DNA of 64,000 bases from an uncultured Oscillospiraceae bacterium. GTDB taxonomy: Bacteria; Bacillota; Clostridia; Oscillospirales; Ruminococcaceae. Below the pieces are notes generated by a model. That model was not told the origin of the DNA, searched no databases, and saw only the letters and a list, made by a program, of their open reading frames with translations. Numbering within the stretch: the first letter of the stretch is position 1; each line of letters starts with the position of its first letter. Made by a program: the position numbers and the translations under genes. This document shows positions 41,524 through 50,782 of the stretch, one piece after another. The stretch spans positions 1-64,000 of the forward strand of contig CAKSEO010000001.1 in assembly GCA_934446565.1 (NCBI GenBank). Direction: 5' to 3'.

Positions 41524-41821
41524 GGAACTTTCGACGATCTGCCTTTGCCGCCGTGCCGGAAAGCTCGTTATGGGCTTTGACGCGGCTGTGCAGGAAATCA
41601 ACGCACCAAAGTCAAAGGCGGCGGGTATTATTCTGGCTTCGGACGTGTCTCCGAAAACAGAAAAGGAGATCTGCTTTCACGCAGAGAAGCACGGCATTCC
41701 GGTCGTTCATGGGGATTTCAGCATGGATGACGCAAAGGACGCTGTCGGAAAGCGTTCGGGTATCTTTCTGGTGCTCGACGCGGGTCTTTACGGCTCTATC
41801 ACAAGACATATAAGTGAATAG
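41516..41821 (+). CDS. ylxQ: YlxQ, L7Ae-family RNA-binding protein, apparent AUA start
   Basis: A member of the L7Ae/YlxQ family, which binds kink-turn RNAs. The N-terminal family block ([19 protein letters not shown]) lies upstream of the first ATG at 41570, so that ATG would remove the first helix and strand. Only one upstream codon fits: ATA at 41516, with AAAAGGAG (41498-41505) ten bases ahead. It gives 101 residues, the usual family length. The frame is closed by TGA at 41507. No ATG, GTG or TTG exists between. Either AUA initiates, coupled to rnpM termination, or the sequence carries an error here. Confidence 0.8.
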   Translation: MNKELSTICLCRRAGKLVMGFDAAVQEINAPKSKAAGIILASDVSPKTEKEICFHAEKHGIPVVHGDFSMDDAKDAVGKRSGIFLVLDAGLYGSITRHISE

Positions 41822-41838
41822 TATGGAGGAAAGTTACA

Positions 41839-44800
41839 TTGCCAAATAACAAAAAGTATCGTGTTCAGGATATAGCGGCTGATATCGGCGCAGACCGCAG
41901 CGCAGTCATCGAACTGCTTGAGGGTGCGTTCGAGGGCGCAAAGAAAGCGCAGACCAGTCTCACCGACCAGGAAGTGAGCTACGTTCTTGAAGTGTTCTCC
42001 AAGAAGAACGAGGTCAAGAACTTTGACGATTATTTCAAGGCTACCGCCGACAAGAAAACAGAAAAACCTGTCGCAGCAGAAAAGAAGCCTGCTGCAAGAA
42101 AGAAGTCTGCCGCTAAGAAGGAAGACGCTCCCGCAGATGAGCCCAAGGCAGAAGTGAAGGCTGAAGCAAAGCCCGAGCCCAAGGCAGAAGCAAAGGCAGA
42201 GGTAAAGTCTGAGCCCAAGGCAGAAGTAAAGGCAGAGGTAAAGCCCGAGCCCAAGGCAGAAGTAAAGGCTGAGGTAAAGCCCGAGCCCAAGGCAGAAGTA
42301 AAGGCTGAGGTAAAGCCCGAGCCCAAGGCAGAAGCAAAGGCAGAGGTAAAACCTGAGCCCAAGCAGGAAGCGAAGCCCGAGGTCAAGCCGGAAACAAAGT
42401 CCGAGCAGAAGCCCGCTCAGCAGGAGCGTCAGGACAGAACTGCTGCTCCCAGGGCTAACGGCGACCGTCAGGAGCGTCCGCAGTTCAACAACAACCGCGA
42501 TAACAGAAACGGCGACAGACCGTTCAACAATAACCGAGGCGACCGTCCCGGATTCAACCGCGAGGGCGGCAATGGTGACAGACCGCAGTTCAATAACAAC
42601 CGCGGTGATCGTCCCGGCTTCAACCGCGACAATAACGGCGAGCGTCCTGCTTTCAACGGAAACAGAAACGGCGACCGTCCCGCATTCAACAACAATCGTA
42701 ACGGTGATCGTCCTGCATTCAACAACAACCGCAGCGGCGACCGTCCCGGCTTCAATGGCAACCGTAACGGCGGCTTCAACCGCGATAACCGCGATGTCCG
42801 CAAGGAAGTCGTTAATCCGCTCGCAGACTCCGCAAAGCAGAGCATCAAGAAGCCCGCTATTGATTCTTCCAAGATCAAGGTCAACACTCCCCCCATGCAG
42901 AAGCAGAAGGGCGAGGCTGTACAGCGCGGCGAGCAGGTAACAAAGATGGTAGATACCCGCGGCAGCTATGTTGAGCTTGATAAGTACAACGAGCGCTACG
43001 AGAGCATCGCTCCCGCTTCCCGCATGAGCAACGAGAGCTTCCAGCGCAAGCAGAAGATACAGCAGAAGTCCCAGCAGAAGGGCAAGCCCTACAACAGCAA
43101 GCGCGAGACCGAGGCGCAGAAGCTCAAGCGTCTTGAGCTGGAGCGCGCAAGAAAGCAGCAGCTCAAGGTCCAGATCCCGGACGAGATCGTGGTTTCCGAG
43201 CTGGCAGCACGTCTGAAAGTGACCGCTACCGAGGTCATCAAGAAGCTGTTCAACCTCGGAGTTATGGCTAACCTCAACGAAACTATCGACTTCGACACCG
43301 CGTCCCTCGTTGCAGAGGAGCTTGGCGCAAAGGTCGAGAAGGAAGTCGTTGTGACTATCGAGGAGCGTCTGTTCGAGGATACTCCTGACGATCCCGAGAG
43401 CCTCCAGCCGCGTGATCCGGTCGTTGTCGTAATGGGTCACGTCGACCACGGCAAGACCTCCCTGCTTGACTATATCAGACATGCGAGCGTTACTTCCACC
43501 GAGGCTGGCGGTATCACACAGCACATCGGCGCTTACAGAGTACACATCAACGACCGCGACATCACGTTCCTGGATACCCCGGGTCATGAGGCGTTCACCT
43601 CCATGAGAGCCCGCGGCGCCAGCGTCACCGATATCGCTATTCTGGTAGTTGCAGCGGACGACGGCATCATGCCGCAGACCGTTGAGGCTATCAACCATGC
43701 AAAGGCAGCCGGAGTTTCCATCATCGTTGCGATCAACAAGATGGATAAGGAGGGCGCTAACCCCGATAAGATCAAGGAAGAGCTCACCAAGTACGACCTC
43801 GTATGCGAGGAGTGGGGCGGCGACGTTATCTGCGTTCCCGTTTCCGCTAAGACTGGTGAAAATATTGACACGCTGCTCGAGATGGTCTGCCTGACCGCAG
43901 ACGTTCTTGAGCTCAAGGCTAACCCGAACAGACTCGCCACCGGCGCAGTTATCGAGGCCAAGCTGGATAAGGGCAGAGGTCCTATCGCTACCGTGCTGGT
44001 TCAGAACGGTACGCTGCACACCGGCGATGTCCTCATCGCAGGCATGGCGGTCGGCAGAGTGCGCGTAATGCGCGACGACAAGGGCAGAACTGTCAAGGAA
44101 GCAGGTCCGTCCGTTCCTGTTGAGATAATGGGTCTTGCAGACGTTCCCTCCGCAGGCGACACATTCGCTGCCGTTGAGGACGAAAAGCTCGCAAGAGAGC
44201 TCGTTGAAAAGCGCCGTCAGGAGGCTAAGGAGGAGCAGTTCAAGGCTTACCACCAGGTAACTCTCGACAATCTGTTCTCCTCCATCGAGGAGGGCACCGT
44301 CAAGGAGCTTCCCGTTATCGTCAAGGCTGACGTTCAGGGCTCCGTCGAGGCTGTAAAGCAGTCCCTCGAGAAGCTCTCCAACGAGGAAGTGCGCGTTCGC
44401 GTTATCCATGGCGCAGTAGGCGCGGTAAGCGAAAGCGACGTAATGCTCGCTGCGGCTTCCGGCGCTATCATCGTAGGTTTCAACGTAAGACCTCACCCGT
44501 CCGCACAGGACAACGCAAAGCGCGACGGTATCGAGATACGCCTTTACCGCGTTATCTACGATGCTATCGAGGATATCACCGCCGCAATGAAGGGCATGCT
44601 GGCTCCTAAGTTCAGAGAAGTTGACCTCGGCAGAGTTGAGGTACGTCAGGTCTACAAGATCACCAACGTTGGTATCGTTGCAGGTTCCTACGTTCTGGAC
44701 GGCAAGGTCGCAAGAAACGGTCAGGTACGTATCGTTCGCGACGGTATCATCGTCGGCGACGACAAGATCGCAGGTCTCCAGCGTTTCAAGGATTCCGTCA

Positions 44801-44907
44801 AGGAAGTCGCTGCGGGCTACGAGTGCGGTATCAGCCTTGAGAAGTTCACCGATATCAAGGTCGGCGATATCTTCGAGGCTTATACCATGGAAGAATACAG
44901 GGATTGA
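41839..44907 (+). CDS. infB: Translation initiation factor IF-2
   Basis: A 1022-residue GTPase that positions initiator tRNA. A first IF2-N helix domain covers residues about 4-50; a long low-complexity region (about 75-390) has [12 protein letters not shown] repeats then Asn/Arg/Gly-rich NGDRPxFNNN repeats; a second IF2-N domain is near 445; the GTPase has GHVDHGKT near residue 533, DTPGHE and NKMD; beta-barrel and fMet-tRNA-binding domains follow. The start is TTG at 41839 with GGAGGA eight bases ahead. Fourth core gene of the nusA operon. Confidence 0.96.
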   Translation: MPNNKKYRVQDIAADIGADRSAVIELLEGAFEGAKKAQTSLTDQEVSYVLEVFSKKNEVKNFDDYFKATADKKTEKPVAAEKKPAARKKSAAKKEDAPADEPKAEVKAEAKPEPKAEAKAEVKSEPKAEVKAEVKPEPKAEVKAEVKPEPKAEVKAEVKPEPKAEAKAEVKPEPKQEAKPEVKPETKSEQKPAQQERQDRTAAPRANGDRQERPQFNNNRDNRNGDRPFNNNRGDRPGFNREGGNGDRPQFNNNRGDRPGFNRDNNGERPAFNGNRNGDRPAFNNNRNGDRPAFNNNRSGDRPGFNGNRNGGFNRDNRDVRKEVVNPLADSAKQSIKKPAIDSSKIKVNTPPMQKQKGEAVQRGEQVTKMVDTRGSYVELDKYNERYESIAPASRMSNESFQRKQKIQQKSQQKGKPYNSKRETEAQKLKRLELERARKQQLKVQIPDEIVVSELAARLKVTATEVIKKLFNLGVMANLNETIDFDTASLVAEELGAKVEKEVVVTIEERLFEDTPDDPESLQPRDPVVVVMGHVDHGKTSLLDYIRHASVTSTEAGGITQHIGAYRVHINDRDITFLDTPGHEAFTSMRARGASVTDIAILVVAADDGIMPQTVEAINHAKAAGVSIIVAINKMDKEGANPDKIKEELTKYDLVCEEWGGDVICVPVSAKTGENIDTLLEMVCLTADVLELKANPNRLATGAVIEAKLDKGRGPIATVLVQNGTLHTGDVLIAGMAVGRVRVMRDDKGRTVKEAGPSVPVEIMGLADVPSAGDTFAAVEDEKLARELVEKRRQEAKEEQFKAYHQVTLDNLFSSIEEGTVKELPVIVKADVQGSVEAVKQSLEKLSNEEVRVRVIHGAVGAVSESDVMLAAASGAIIVGFNVRPHPSAQDNAKRDGIEIRLYRVIYDAIEDITAAMKGMLAPKFREVDLGRVEVRQVYKITNVGIVAGSYVLDGKVARNGQVRIVRDGIIVGDDKIAGLQRFKDSVKEVAAGYECGISLEKFTDIKVGDIFEAYTMEEYRD
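42140..42400 (+). repeat. 39-bp tandem repeats in infB
   Basis: The DNA repeats a 39-base unit that encodes 13 residues of the pattern [13 protein letters not shown], about five full or partial copies, very similar at the nucleotide level. It encodes an extended charged linker in IF-2 and could change copy number by recombination or slippage. Confidence 0.85.
42470..42790 (+). repeat. Asn/Arg/Gly-rich repeats in infB
   Basis: Consecutive units of about 10-13 residues follow the pattern NGDRPxFNNNR, at least seven copies with variable spacing. The region is RGG/DRP-like, positively charged and probably disordered, consistent with non-specific RNA binding. Confidence 0.8.
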
Positions 44908-44908
44908 T

Positions 44909-44949
44909 GACGCGGCTTCCGGGGCGGAGCTTCCGCGCCCGGCTGCGTC
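44909..44949 (+). other. Strong intercistronic hairpin between infB and rbfA
   Basis: GACGC (44909-44913) pairs with GCGTC (44945-44949), and inside it CCGGG...CGG pairs with CCG..CCCGG. The long GC-rich stem begins two bases after the infB stop codon and ends before the rbfA ribosome-binding site. No T run follows, so it looks like an RNA-stability or processing element rather than a terminator. Confidence 0.6.
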
Positions 44950-44967
44950 TGACCACAGGGAGGTTTT

Positions 44968-45360
44968 ATGGCTAATTTCAACTTAAAAAGACTTTCCGAG
45001 GATATAAAGAGGGAGCTTTCCGCCGCCGTGAGCGGCGTAAAGGACCCGAGAGTATCAAAGAATTTTGTGACGGTGACTCACTGCGAGCTCACCAGCGACC
45101 TTTCCTACTGCAAGGTGCACATCGCGTGCCTCGGCGGCGAGGGGAGGACCGCAAAGGCTGTAGAGGGCATGACAGCCGCTTCCGGCTACTTCAAGCGCGA
45201 GATCGCGGCAAGGATCCGCATGAGAAAAATGCCGGAGTTCATTTTCCTGCCGGATAATTCGCTGGAATACAGCGAGCACATCGAAAAGATAATCGCAGGG
45301 CTCCCCAAGCCCGTGGAGGATACGCCGGAGGAAACGGAGGGCGCTGATGAGGAGGATTGA
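44968..45360 (+). CDS. rbfA: Ribosome-binding factor A
   Basis: A 130-residue KH-fold protein for late 30S maturation. Family marks: NLKRLSEDIKRELSAAVS, the VTHCELTSDLSYCKVHIAC strand pair, RIRMRKMPEFIFLPDNSLEYSEHIEKII in pieces. GGGAGG precedes the ATG. Overlaps the next gene by 14 bases. Confidence 0.95.
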   Translation: MANFNLKRLSEDIKRELSAAVSGVKDPRVSKNFVTVTHCELTSDLSYCKVHIACLGGEGRTAKAVEGMTAASGYFKREIAARIRMRKMPEFIFLPDNSLEYSEHIEKIIAGLPKPVEDTPEETEGADEED

Positions 45361-46309
45361 CCTTAACGAGGCGGCTAATTTCCTGCGGGAGCACGACAAG
45401 TTCGTTATCCTTATGCACGGCAGCCCGGACGGCGATACCGTAGGCTGCGGCACCGCGCTCTGCGAGGCGCTCCAGCAGATGGGAAAGCTCGCGAAGGCGG
45501 TCTGCCCCGACCCTATCCCGAAGAAGTTCGGATATATGTTCAACGGCGTGAAGGAGCAGGAATTCGAGCCGGAAACGGTCATCGCCGTCGATGTTGCAGA
45601 TACGAAGCTGCTCTACGGTCTGCGCGAGCTGGGCGAAAAGACTCAGCTTTGCATTGATCATCATGTCAGCAACACCGAGTACGCCGAGCGGCTGCTGCTT
45701 GCTCCGGAGTACGCGGCGGCAGCCGAGCTGATGTTCGAGCTGCTAAGCTCCATGAAGGAGATAAGGCTCACAAACACCATCGCGGACAGCCTTTACACTG
45801 GCATCGCGACGGACAGCGGCTGCTTCAAGTACAGCAACACCTCCCCGCAGACGCACGTCTACGCGGCGGAGCTGATAAAGCTCGGCGCGGATATCGTGCC
45901 GATAAACTACGCGATGTTCGACATGAAGAGCCAGGGCAGATTAAAGCTGGAGCAGCTCGCGCTCAGTAAAATACGCTACTACGCAGGCGGCAGGATAGCT
46001 GTCATCGACGTCACGCAGGCGCTGATCGACTCCATTGAGGGCATAGACAGCGAGGATGTCGGCGCGCTTTCCGCTATCCCGCGTCAGATAGAGGGCGTGG
46101 ATATCGGTATATGCATAAAGGAAAAGAACCCGGGATTCTACAAGGTTTCCCTGCGCTCCAGCGAGAACGCCGACGTTGCCGCGATCGCGCAGCAGTTCGG
46201 CGGCGGAGGTCACGCGAGAGCCTCGGGCTGCGCGTTTGAAACTTCGCTTGAGGACGCGGAAAAGAAGATCGTATGGGCGTGCGCAAAGGCGCTGGGTAAT
46301 TCCGTATGA
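45347..46309 (+). CDS. nrnA: DHH-family nanoRNase / pAp phosphatase
   Basis: A 320-residue phosphoesterase that degrades short RNA oligonucleotides and 3'-phosphoadenosine 5'-phosphate. The metal-binding motifs are ILMHGSPDGDTVGCGTAL (DxD), AVDVAD, the DHH motif in CIDHHVSNTEY and, in the DHHA1 domain, FGGGGHARASGC for substrate binding. The start overlaps rbfA and has GGAGGG upstream; the end overlaps truB by four bases. This rbfA-nrnA-truB order is common in Firmicutes. Confidence 0.94.
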   Translation: MRRIDLNEAANFLREHDKFVILMHGSPDGDTVGCGTALCEALQQMGKLAKAVCPDPIPKKFGYMFNGVKEQEFEPETVIAVDVADTKLLYGLRELGEKTQLCIDHHVSNTEYAERLLLAPEYAAAAELMFELLSSMKEIRLTNTIADSLYTGIATDSGCFKYSNTSPQTHVYAAELIKLGADIVPINYAMFDMKSQGRLKLEQLALSKIRYYAGGRIAVIDVTQALIDSIEGIDSEDVGALSAIPRQIEGVDIGICIKEKNPGFYKVSLRSSENADVAAIAQQFGGGGHARASGCAFETSLEDAEKKIVWACAKALGNSV

Positions 46310-47190
46310 CCGGGATAATTTGCATCAACAAGCCCCAGGAGTTTACCTCGTTCGACGTGGTGGCTTCCATGCGGAGGGCTTTCGGAACTAAGAAAATAGG
46401 GCACGGGGGGACCCTCGACCCGATGGCTACGGGAGTGCTGCCGGTGTTCGTCGGCGGCGCAACTAAGGCTGTTGACCTCGTTCCGGACGACAGTAAGAGT
46501 TACCGCGCCGGATTCCGACTTGGGTTCGTTTCGGACACCCAGGACATCTGGGGAAAGTTGCGCTCGCGCTGCGAAAACGGAATTTCCGAGGACGAGATGA
46601 GATTCGCGCTGGACGATTTCCGGGGCGACATCATGCAGGTGCCGCCGATGTACTCCGCGCTCAAGGTCAACGGGCAGAAGCTCTGCGACCTGGCGCGGCG
46701 CGGCATCGAGGTAGAGCGCAAGCCCCGCCCCGCGACCATTTCCCGGCTGGAGCTGGTGAGCTTTGACGGCACGGACGGCGTTATCGATGTGGACTGCTCC
46801 GGCGGTACCTACATCCGAACGCTGATAAACGATATTGGTGAGAGCGTCTGCACCGGTGCGGTAATGACCAGCCTGTGCCGGACGAAAAGCTGCGGCTTTA
46901 CGCTGGAGCAGTGCCACGAGCTGGACGAGGTGCGCAATGCCTCCCCGGAGCAGCTCGAAAAGTGGCTGCTCCCGGTGGAGGAGCTGTTCGCGCCGCTCCC
47001 GGTAATTCCGCTGGACGAGGTTCAGACGAGAATGTACCTCAACGGCGTCCGCCTGGACGCAGACAGGCTTGAGAAACGCGCTCCGGTGGACGAGCTCGCG
47101 AGGGTAACTTCCGGCGGGGAATTCCTCGGCGTCGGCAGGATAAATTCCGACGGCGAGCTGGTTTCAATAAAGCAATTCCGTAAAGAATAA
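46306..47190 (+). CDS. truB: tRNA pseudouridine-55 synthase
   Basis: A 294-residue enzyme that makes pseudouridine 55 in the T loop of tRNAs. The catalytic aspartate is Asp38 in KIGHGGTLDPMATGVL; NKPQEFTSFDVV, the DIMQVPPMYSALKVNGQKL segment and CSGGTYIRTLINDIGE are conserved. A C-terminal PUA-like tail follows. Translationally coupled to nrnA (ATGA). Confidence 0.96.
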   Translation: MTGIICINKPQEFTSFDVVASMRRAFGTKKIGHGGTLDPMATGVLPVFVGGATKAVDLVPDDSKSYRAGFRLGFVSDTQDIWGKLRSRCENGISEDEMRFALDDFRGDIMQVPPMYSALKVNGQKLCDLARRGIEVERKPRPATISRLELVSFDGTDGVIDVDCSGGTYIRTLINDIGESVCTGAVMTSLCRTKSCGFTLEQCHELDEVRNASPEQLEKWLLPVEELFAPLPVIPLDEVQTRMYLNGVRLDADRLEKRAPVDELARVTSGGEFLGVGRINSDGELVSIKQFRKE

Positions 47191-47230
47191 AAAATACCGG
47201 TCAGATACCGGTATGAATGGTGGATCAATA

Positions 47231-48133
47231 TTGATAGACATAACTAACAGCAGCCTGCGCCCGGAGGAAAAGACCGCCGTAGCGCTGGGTTACTTTGACG
47301 GGCTACATCTGGGACATGTCGGCGTTATCCGCACGGCAATGGCTCAGGGAGGGCTTAAACCGGCGGTGTTCACTTTCAACTGCGACACCACGCTGCCGAA
47401 ATTCCGCGGGCCGGAGGATATAATCTCGTTCGAGAACAAGTGTGAGCTGATGGAGAAGATAGGCGTGAAGTATATTTACGCGCCGGATTTCGCGGAGGTC
47501 TGCACGCTGTCTGACGAGGATTTCGTGAAGAAAGTACTTATCGACCGGCTGAATGCGGGTTTCGCATGCTGCGGGAGCAATTTCCGGTTCGGAAAGGGCG
47601 GCTGCGGCACTCCGGAAAGGCTGGCGGAGATCGGCGCTAGGTTCGGCATGCGCGTTGAGGTCGTGAAGGACGTCTGCCTTGACGGGCAGATGATAAGCTC
47701 CACGCGTATCCGCGAGCACATCCGCCGGGGAGAAATTGAAGAGGCTAACCGGCTGCTGGGCTATGAACTGTGGTACAGGCTGCCGGTCATCCGGGGCAAC
47801 GAGATCGGACGGACGATAGATTTCCCGACGATAAACCAGGTCATCCCCGACACGAATATAATCCCGCGCTACGGCGTGTACAAGAGCTACGTTGAGATAG
47901 CGGGGAAGCAGTACCACGGAGTCACCAACATCGGCGTAAAGCCCACCGTACAGAATCGGCGGGACGGCTCCGGCGCTGTTATGGAAACTTACATCATCGG
48001 CTTTGACGGCGACCTGTACGGTCAGGATATCGCGGTCGCGCTTGTGCGATTCATACGCCCCGAAACAAAGTTCGCCGGACTCGACGAACTGAAAGAGCAG
48101 ATAGCGCGCGACAAGGAAGAAGCACTGAGATAA
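47231..48133 (+). CDS. ribF: Bifunctional riboflavin kinase / FAD synthetase
   Basis: A 300-residue enzyme converting riboflavin to FMN and then FAD. The N-terminal adenylyltransferase has ALGYFDGLHLGH (nucleotide-binding HxGH), FKxEN-like FENKCELM, CGSNFRFGKGG and STRIREHIRRGE; the C-terminal kinase has YGVYKSYVEI and GVTNIGVKPT. I favour TTG 47231, with GGTGGA six bases upstream, over the ATG at 47213, which lacks a ribosome-binding site and sits beside a double ATACCGGT repeat. Six additional residues are the only difference. Confidence 0.93.
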   Translation: MIDITNSSLRPEEKTAVALGYFDGLHLGHVGVIRTAMAQGGLKPAVFTFNCDTTLPKFRGPEDIISFENKCELMEKIGVKYIYAPDFAEVCTLSDEDFVKKVLIDRLNAGFACCGSNFRFGKGGCGTPERLAEIGARFGMRVEVVKDVCLDGQMISSTRIREHIRRGEIEEANRLLGYELWYRLPVIRGNEIGRTIDFPTINQVIPDTNIIPRYGVYKSYVEIAGKQYHGVTNIGVKPTVQNRRDGSGAVMETYIIGFDGDLYGQDIAVALVRFIRPETKFAGLDELKEQIARDKEEALR

Positions 48134-48165
48134 AACGCCGGAAACGGCAGGAAAGGAATACAGAA

Positions 48166-49614
48166 ATGGAAGTCAGGACAAGATTTGCGCCCAGCCCTAC
48201 TGGGTACATGCATATAGGCAATCTGCGCACCGCGCTGTACACCTACCTCATCGCAAGAAAGAACAAGGGTAAGTTCATCCTGCGAATCGAGGATACAGAC
48301 CAGGGACGTTACGTTGAGGGCGCTACTGATGTTATTTACAGAACGCTCAAGACCTGCGGGCTGAACTGGGACGAGGGTCCGGATATCGGCGGTCCCTGCG
48401 GTCCGTATGTTCAGAGCGAGCGCATGGGTATGTTCAAGGAGTACGCGGAAAAGCTGGTGGAGAGCGGTCACGCTTACTACTGCTTCTGCAACAAGAGCGA
48501 GAACAGCAGCGAGGACACCGCAAACGGACTTGCTTCCGCAAACCGCTGCCCCTGCCGCGACCTCGACCCCGCAGAATCCAAGAAGCGCCATGACGCGGGC
48601 GAATCCTGCGTTATCCGTCAGAAGATACCGAACGAGGGCACTACCACGTTCCACGATGAGATCTACGGTGACATCACGGTTGAAAACACCGACCTTGACG
48701 ACCAGGTGCTGCTGAAGTCCGATGGCATGCCGACCTACAACTTCGCAAACGTAGTTGACGACCACACGATGGGCATTACCCACGTTGTAAGAGGCAACGA
48801 GTACCTTTCCTCCGCGCCGAAGTACAACCTGCTCTACTCCGCGTTCGGCTGGGAGCCGCCGGTGTATATCCACGTTGAACACATCATGCGTGACGCTACA
48901 CATAAGCTCTCCAAGCGCGACGGCGACGCTTCCTTTGAGGATTTCCATGCTAAGGGCTACCTCACAGAAGCGATCCTCAACTACATCCTGCTGCTGGGCT
49001 GGGCGCCCAAGGGCGAACAGGAGATATTCACCCTCGACGAGATGATCGAAGCGTTCGACCTTTCCGGTATCTCCAAGTCCCCGGCTATTTTCGACCCGCT
49101 CAAGCTGACCGCCATCAACGCGGTTTACATCCGCAATCTGCCGCTCGACAAGTTCATCGAGAACGCTGAGCCCTGGATACGCCAGACCTGCAAGCGTACT
49201 GACATAGACATGCCGCTGCTCTGCGCTGGTCTCCAGCCCAGAACCGAGGTTTTCAACGATATTCCCGAGCGTGTTGACTTTATCGACCAGATGCCGGAAT
49301 ATTCCATCGACATGTACGTCAGCAAGAAGATGAAAACCACTCCGCAGACCTCTCTTGAAGCGCTGAAGAAGCTGGTTCCGGTTATCGAGGGTATTCAGGA
49401 TTTCACCACCGAGAATATCCACGACGCGCTCTTTAAGCAGATAGAAGCAGACGGCGTAAAGAACGGTCTGTACCTCTATCCGCTGCGCGTCGCGCTCAGC
49501 GGCAAGGCGGTAACTCCCGGCGGCGGCGTAGAGCTTGCTAAGATACTCGGCAAGCAGGACACCATCGACCGCATGAACAAGGCTATCGAAAAGCTCACCG
49601 CAGAGATAGGCTGA
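48166..49614 (+). CDS. gltX: Glutamate-tRNA ligase
   Basis: A 482-residue class I synthetase. The HIGH-type motif is HIGN (residues 16-19) in RFAPSPTGYMHIGNLRTALY, and the KMSKS-type motif is KLSKRDG near residue 246. RIEDTDQGRYVEGA and the four cysteines in the CFCNKSEN...NRCPCRDL segment are also seen. Whether it charges tRNA-Gln as well cannot be told. AAAGGA precedes the ATG. It probably shares the nusA-operon transcript and is followed by a hairpin. Confidence 0.95.
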   Translation: MEVRTRFAPSPTGYMHIGNLRTALYTYLIARKNKGKFILRIEDTDQGRYVEGATDVIYRTLKTCGLNWDEGPDIGGPCGPYVQSERMGMFKEYAEKLVESGHAYYCFCNKSENSSEDTANGLASANRCPCRDLDPAESKKRHDAGESCVIRQKIPNEGTTTFHDEIYGDITVENTDLDDQVLLKSDGMPTYNFANVVDDHTMGITHVVRGNEYLSSAPKYNLLYSAFGWEPPVYIHVEHIMRDATHKLSKRDGDASFEDFHAKGYLTEAILNYILLLGWAPKGEQEIFTLDEMIEAFDLSGISKSPAIFDPLKLTAINAVYIRNLPLDKFIENAEPWIRQTCKRTDIDMPLLCAGLQPRTEVFNDIPERVDFIDQMPEYSIDMYVSKKMKTTPQTSLEALKKLVPVIEGIQDFTTENIHDALFKQIEADGVKNGLYLYPLRVALSGKAVTPGGGVELAKILGKQDTIDRMNKAIEKLTAEIG

Positions 49615-49633
49615 TAAGCTGACTGTACTATTC

Positions 49634-49667
49634 CGCATTTCCGCGCGGTGCGCCGTGCGGAGGTGCG
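49634..49667 (+). terminator. Probable terminator after gltX
   Basis: TCCGCGCGG (49640-49648) pairs with CCGTGCGGA (49653-49661), extended outside by GCA/TGC, and AATTTTAA follows. It would close the long rimP-to-gltX run. Confidence 0.65.
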
Positions 49668-49679
49668 AATTTTAACTGT

Positions 49680-49813
49680 ATATTCATGCCTGATTCACAC
49701 TTTTATCACTTTAGTGTGTTAAGCTGATATATGACAGGGAATATGTCTGCTATACGCTGAACACATATCCCAACTAATCAGCCGCATGAACTGCATGCGG
49801 AAAAGGACATAAT
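49680..49813 (+). other. Inverted-repeat-rich leader upstream of the Gld-type ABC operon
   Basis: Three nested or successive inverted repeats are visible: CACACT/AGTGTG (49696-49718), GGGAATATGT/ACATATCCC with one bulge (49737-49771), and CCGCATG/CATGCGG (49782-49800), the last directly before the AAAAGGA ribosome-binding site. I find no convincing -35/-10 pair, so the promoter is not placed. The arrangement could be a regulator site plus leader hairpins. Confidence 0.45.
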
Positions 49814-50782
49814 ATGATCGAAGTAAAAAACCTAAGCAAAAGCTACGGCAGCAAGCTCGCCGTGGACGGTATCAGCTTCACCGCAGGCGAGAGCGAGATA
49901 CTGGGATTCCTGGGGCCTAACGGCGCGGGAAAATCCACCACGATGAACATGCTGACCGGGTACCTCTCCTCCTCGGGGGGGCAGGCGCTCATCAACGGAG
50001 TCGATATCCTCGAGGACCCCGTGCGCGCAAAGAAGGACATCGGCTACCTGCCGGAGCTTCCTCCGCTGTACCTTGACATGACCGTCATGGAGTACCTGAA
50101 TTTCGTGTACGACCTGAAAAAGTGCAAGCTCCCGAAGCGCTCCCACCTCGACGAGATATGCCGCCTGGTGAAGATAACCGACGTGCAGAAGCGCGTTATC
50201 CGCAACCTCTCAAAGGGCTACAAGCAGCGCGTCGGTCTGGCTCAGGCGCTGGTCGGAAACCCCAAGGTGCTTATCCTCGACGAGCCGACCGTCGGACTTG
50301 ACCCCAAGCAGATAATCGAGATACGCACGCTCATCAAGAAGCTCGGAAAGAACCACACGGTAATTCTTTCCTCCCACATTCTGTCAGAGGTACAGGCGGT
50401 CTGCGACAAGATCGTCGTAATCGACAAGGGCAGATTGGTCGCAAACGACACCACCGAGAACCTTTCGCACAACCTCTCCGCCGACCACAAGCTGACGGTG
50501 CAGATAGAGGGTCCGACAAAGGAAGTCAAGGCGCTGCTTGAACAGATCCCCCAGATGGTGGAGGTGCACCTCAACCGCACGATAGACAAGACCATCGGCG
50601 AGTACGAGCTGAACGCCCAGGAGGGCTGCGACATCCGCCGCGAGGTATTCAAGCGCATGGCTGCGAGAAACTACCCGATACTTCTCATGAGAAGCAGCGA
50701 GCTTACCCTCGAGGAGATATTCCTCAAGCTCACCACCGGTGATTTCTACGGCAATATCGAAAACGGAGGTGCGGCAAAATGA
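49814..50782 (+). CDS. ABC transporter ATP-binding protein (GldA-like)
   Basis: A 322-residue ABC ATPase. Walker A is GPNGAGKSTT, the Q-loop region is GYLPELPPLYLDMTV, the signature is NLSKGYKQR, Walker B is VLILDEPTVGLD and the H-loop is ILSSH. A C-terminal extension of about 90 residues follows, as in GldA and other ABC-2 exporters. It powers the permease encoded next, whose start overlaps its stop. AAAAGGA precedes the ATG. Confidence 0.93.
   Translation: MIEVKNLSKSYGSKLAVDGISFTAGESEILGFLGPNGAGKSTTMNMLTGYLSSSGGQALINGVDILEDPVRAKKDIGYLPELPPLYLDMTVMEYLNFVYDLKKCKLPKRSHLDEICRLVKITDVQKRVIRNLSKGYKQRVGLAQALVGNPKVLILDEPTVGLDPKQIIEIRTLIKKLGKNHTVILSSHILSEVQAVCDKIVVIDKGRLVANDTTENLSHNLSADHKLTVQIEGPTKEVKALLEQIPQMVEVHLNRTIDKTIGEYELNAQEGCDIRREVFKRMAARNYPILLMRSSELTLEEIFLKLTTGDFYGNIENGGAAK

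Noticed and set aside
42140..42790. CRISPR-like array
   Set aside because: The repeats are in frame within infB, lack unique spacers and encode a regular peptide; no cas genes are present.
41788..44496. A 902-codon open frame on the minus strand opposite infB
   Set aside because: Leu-rich repetitive translation is the mirror of the IF-2 repeats; no start signal or promoter.
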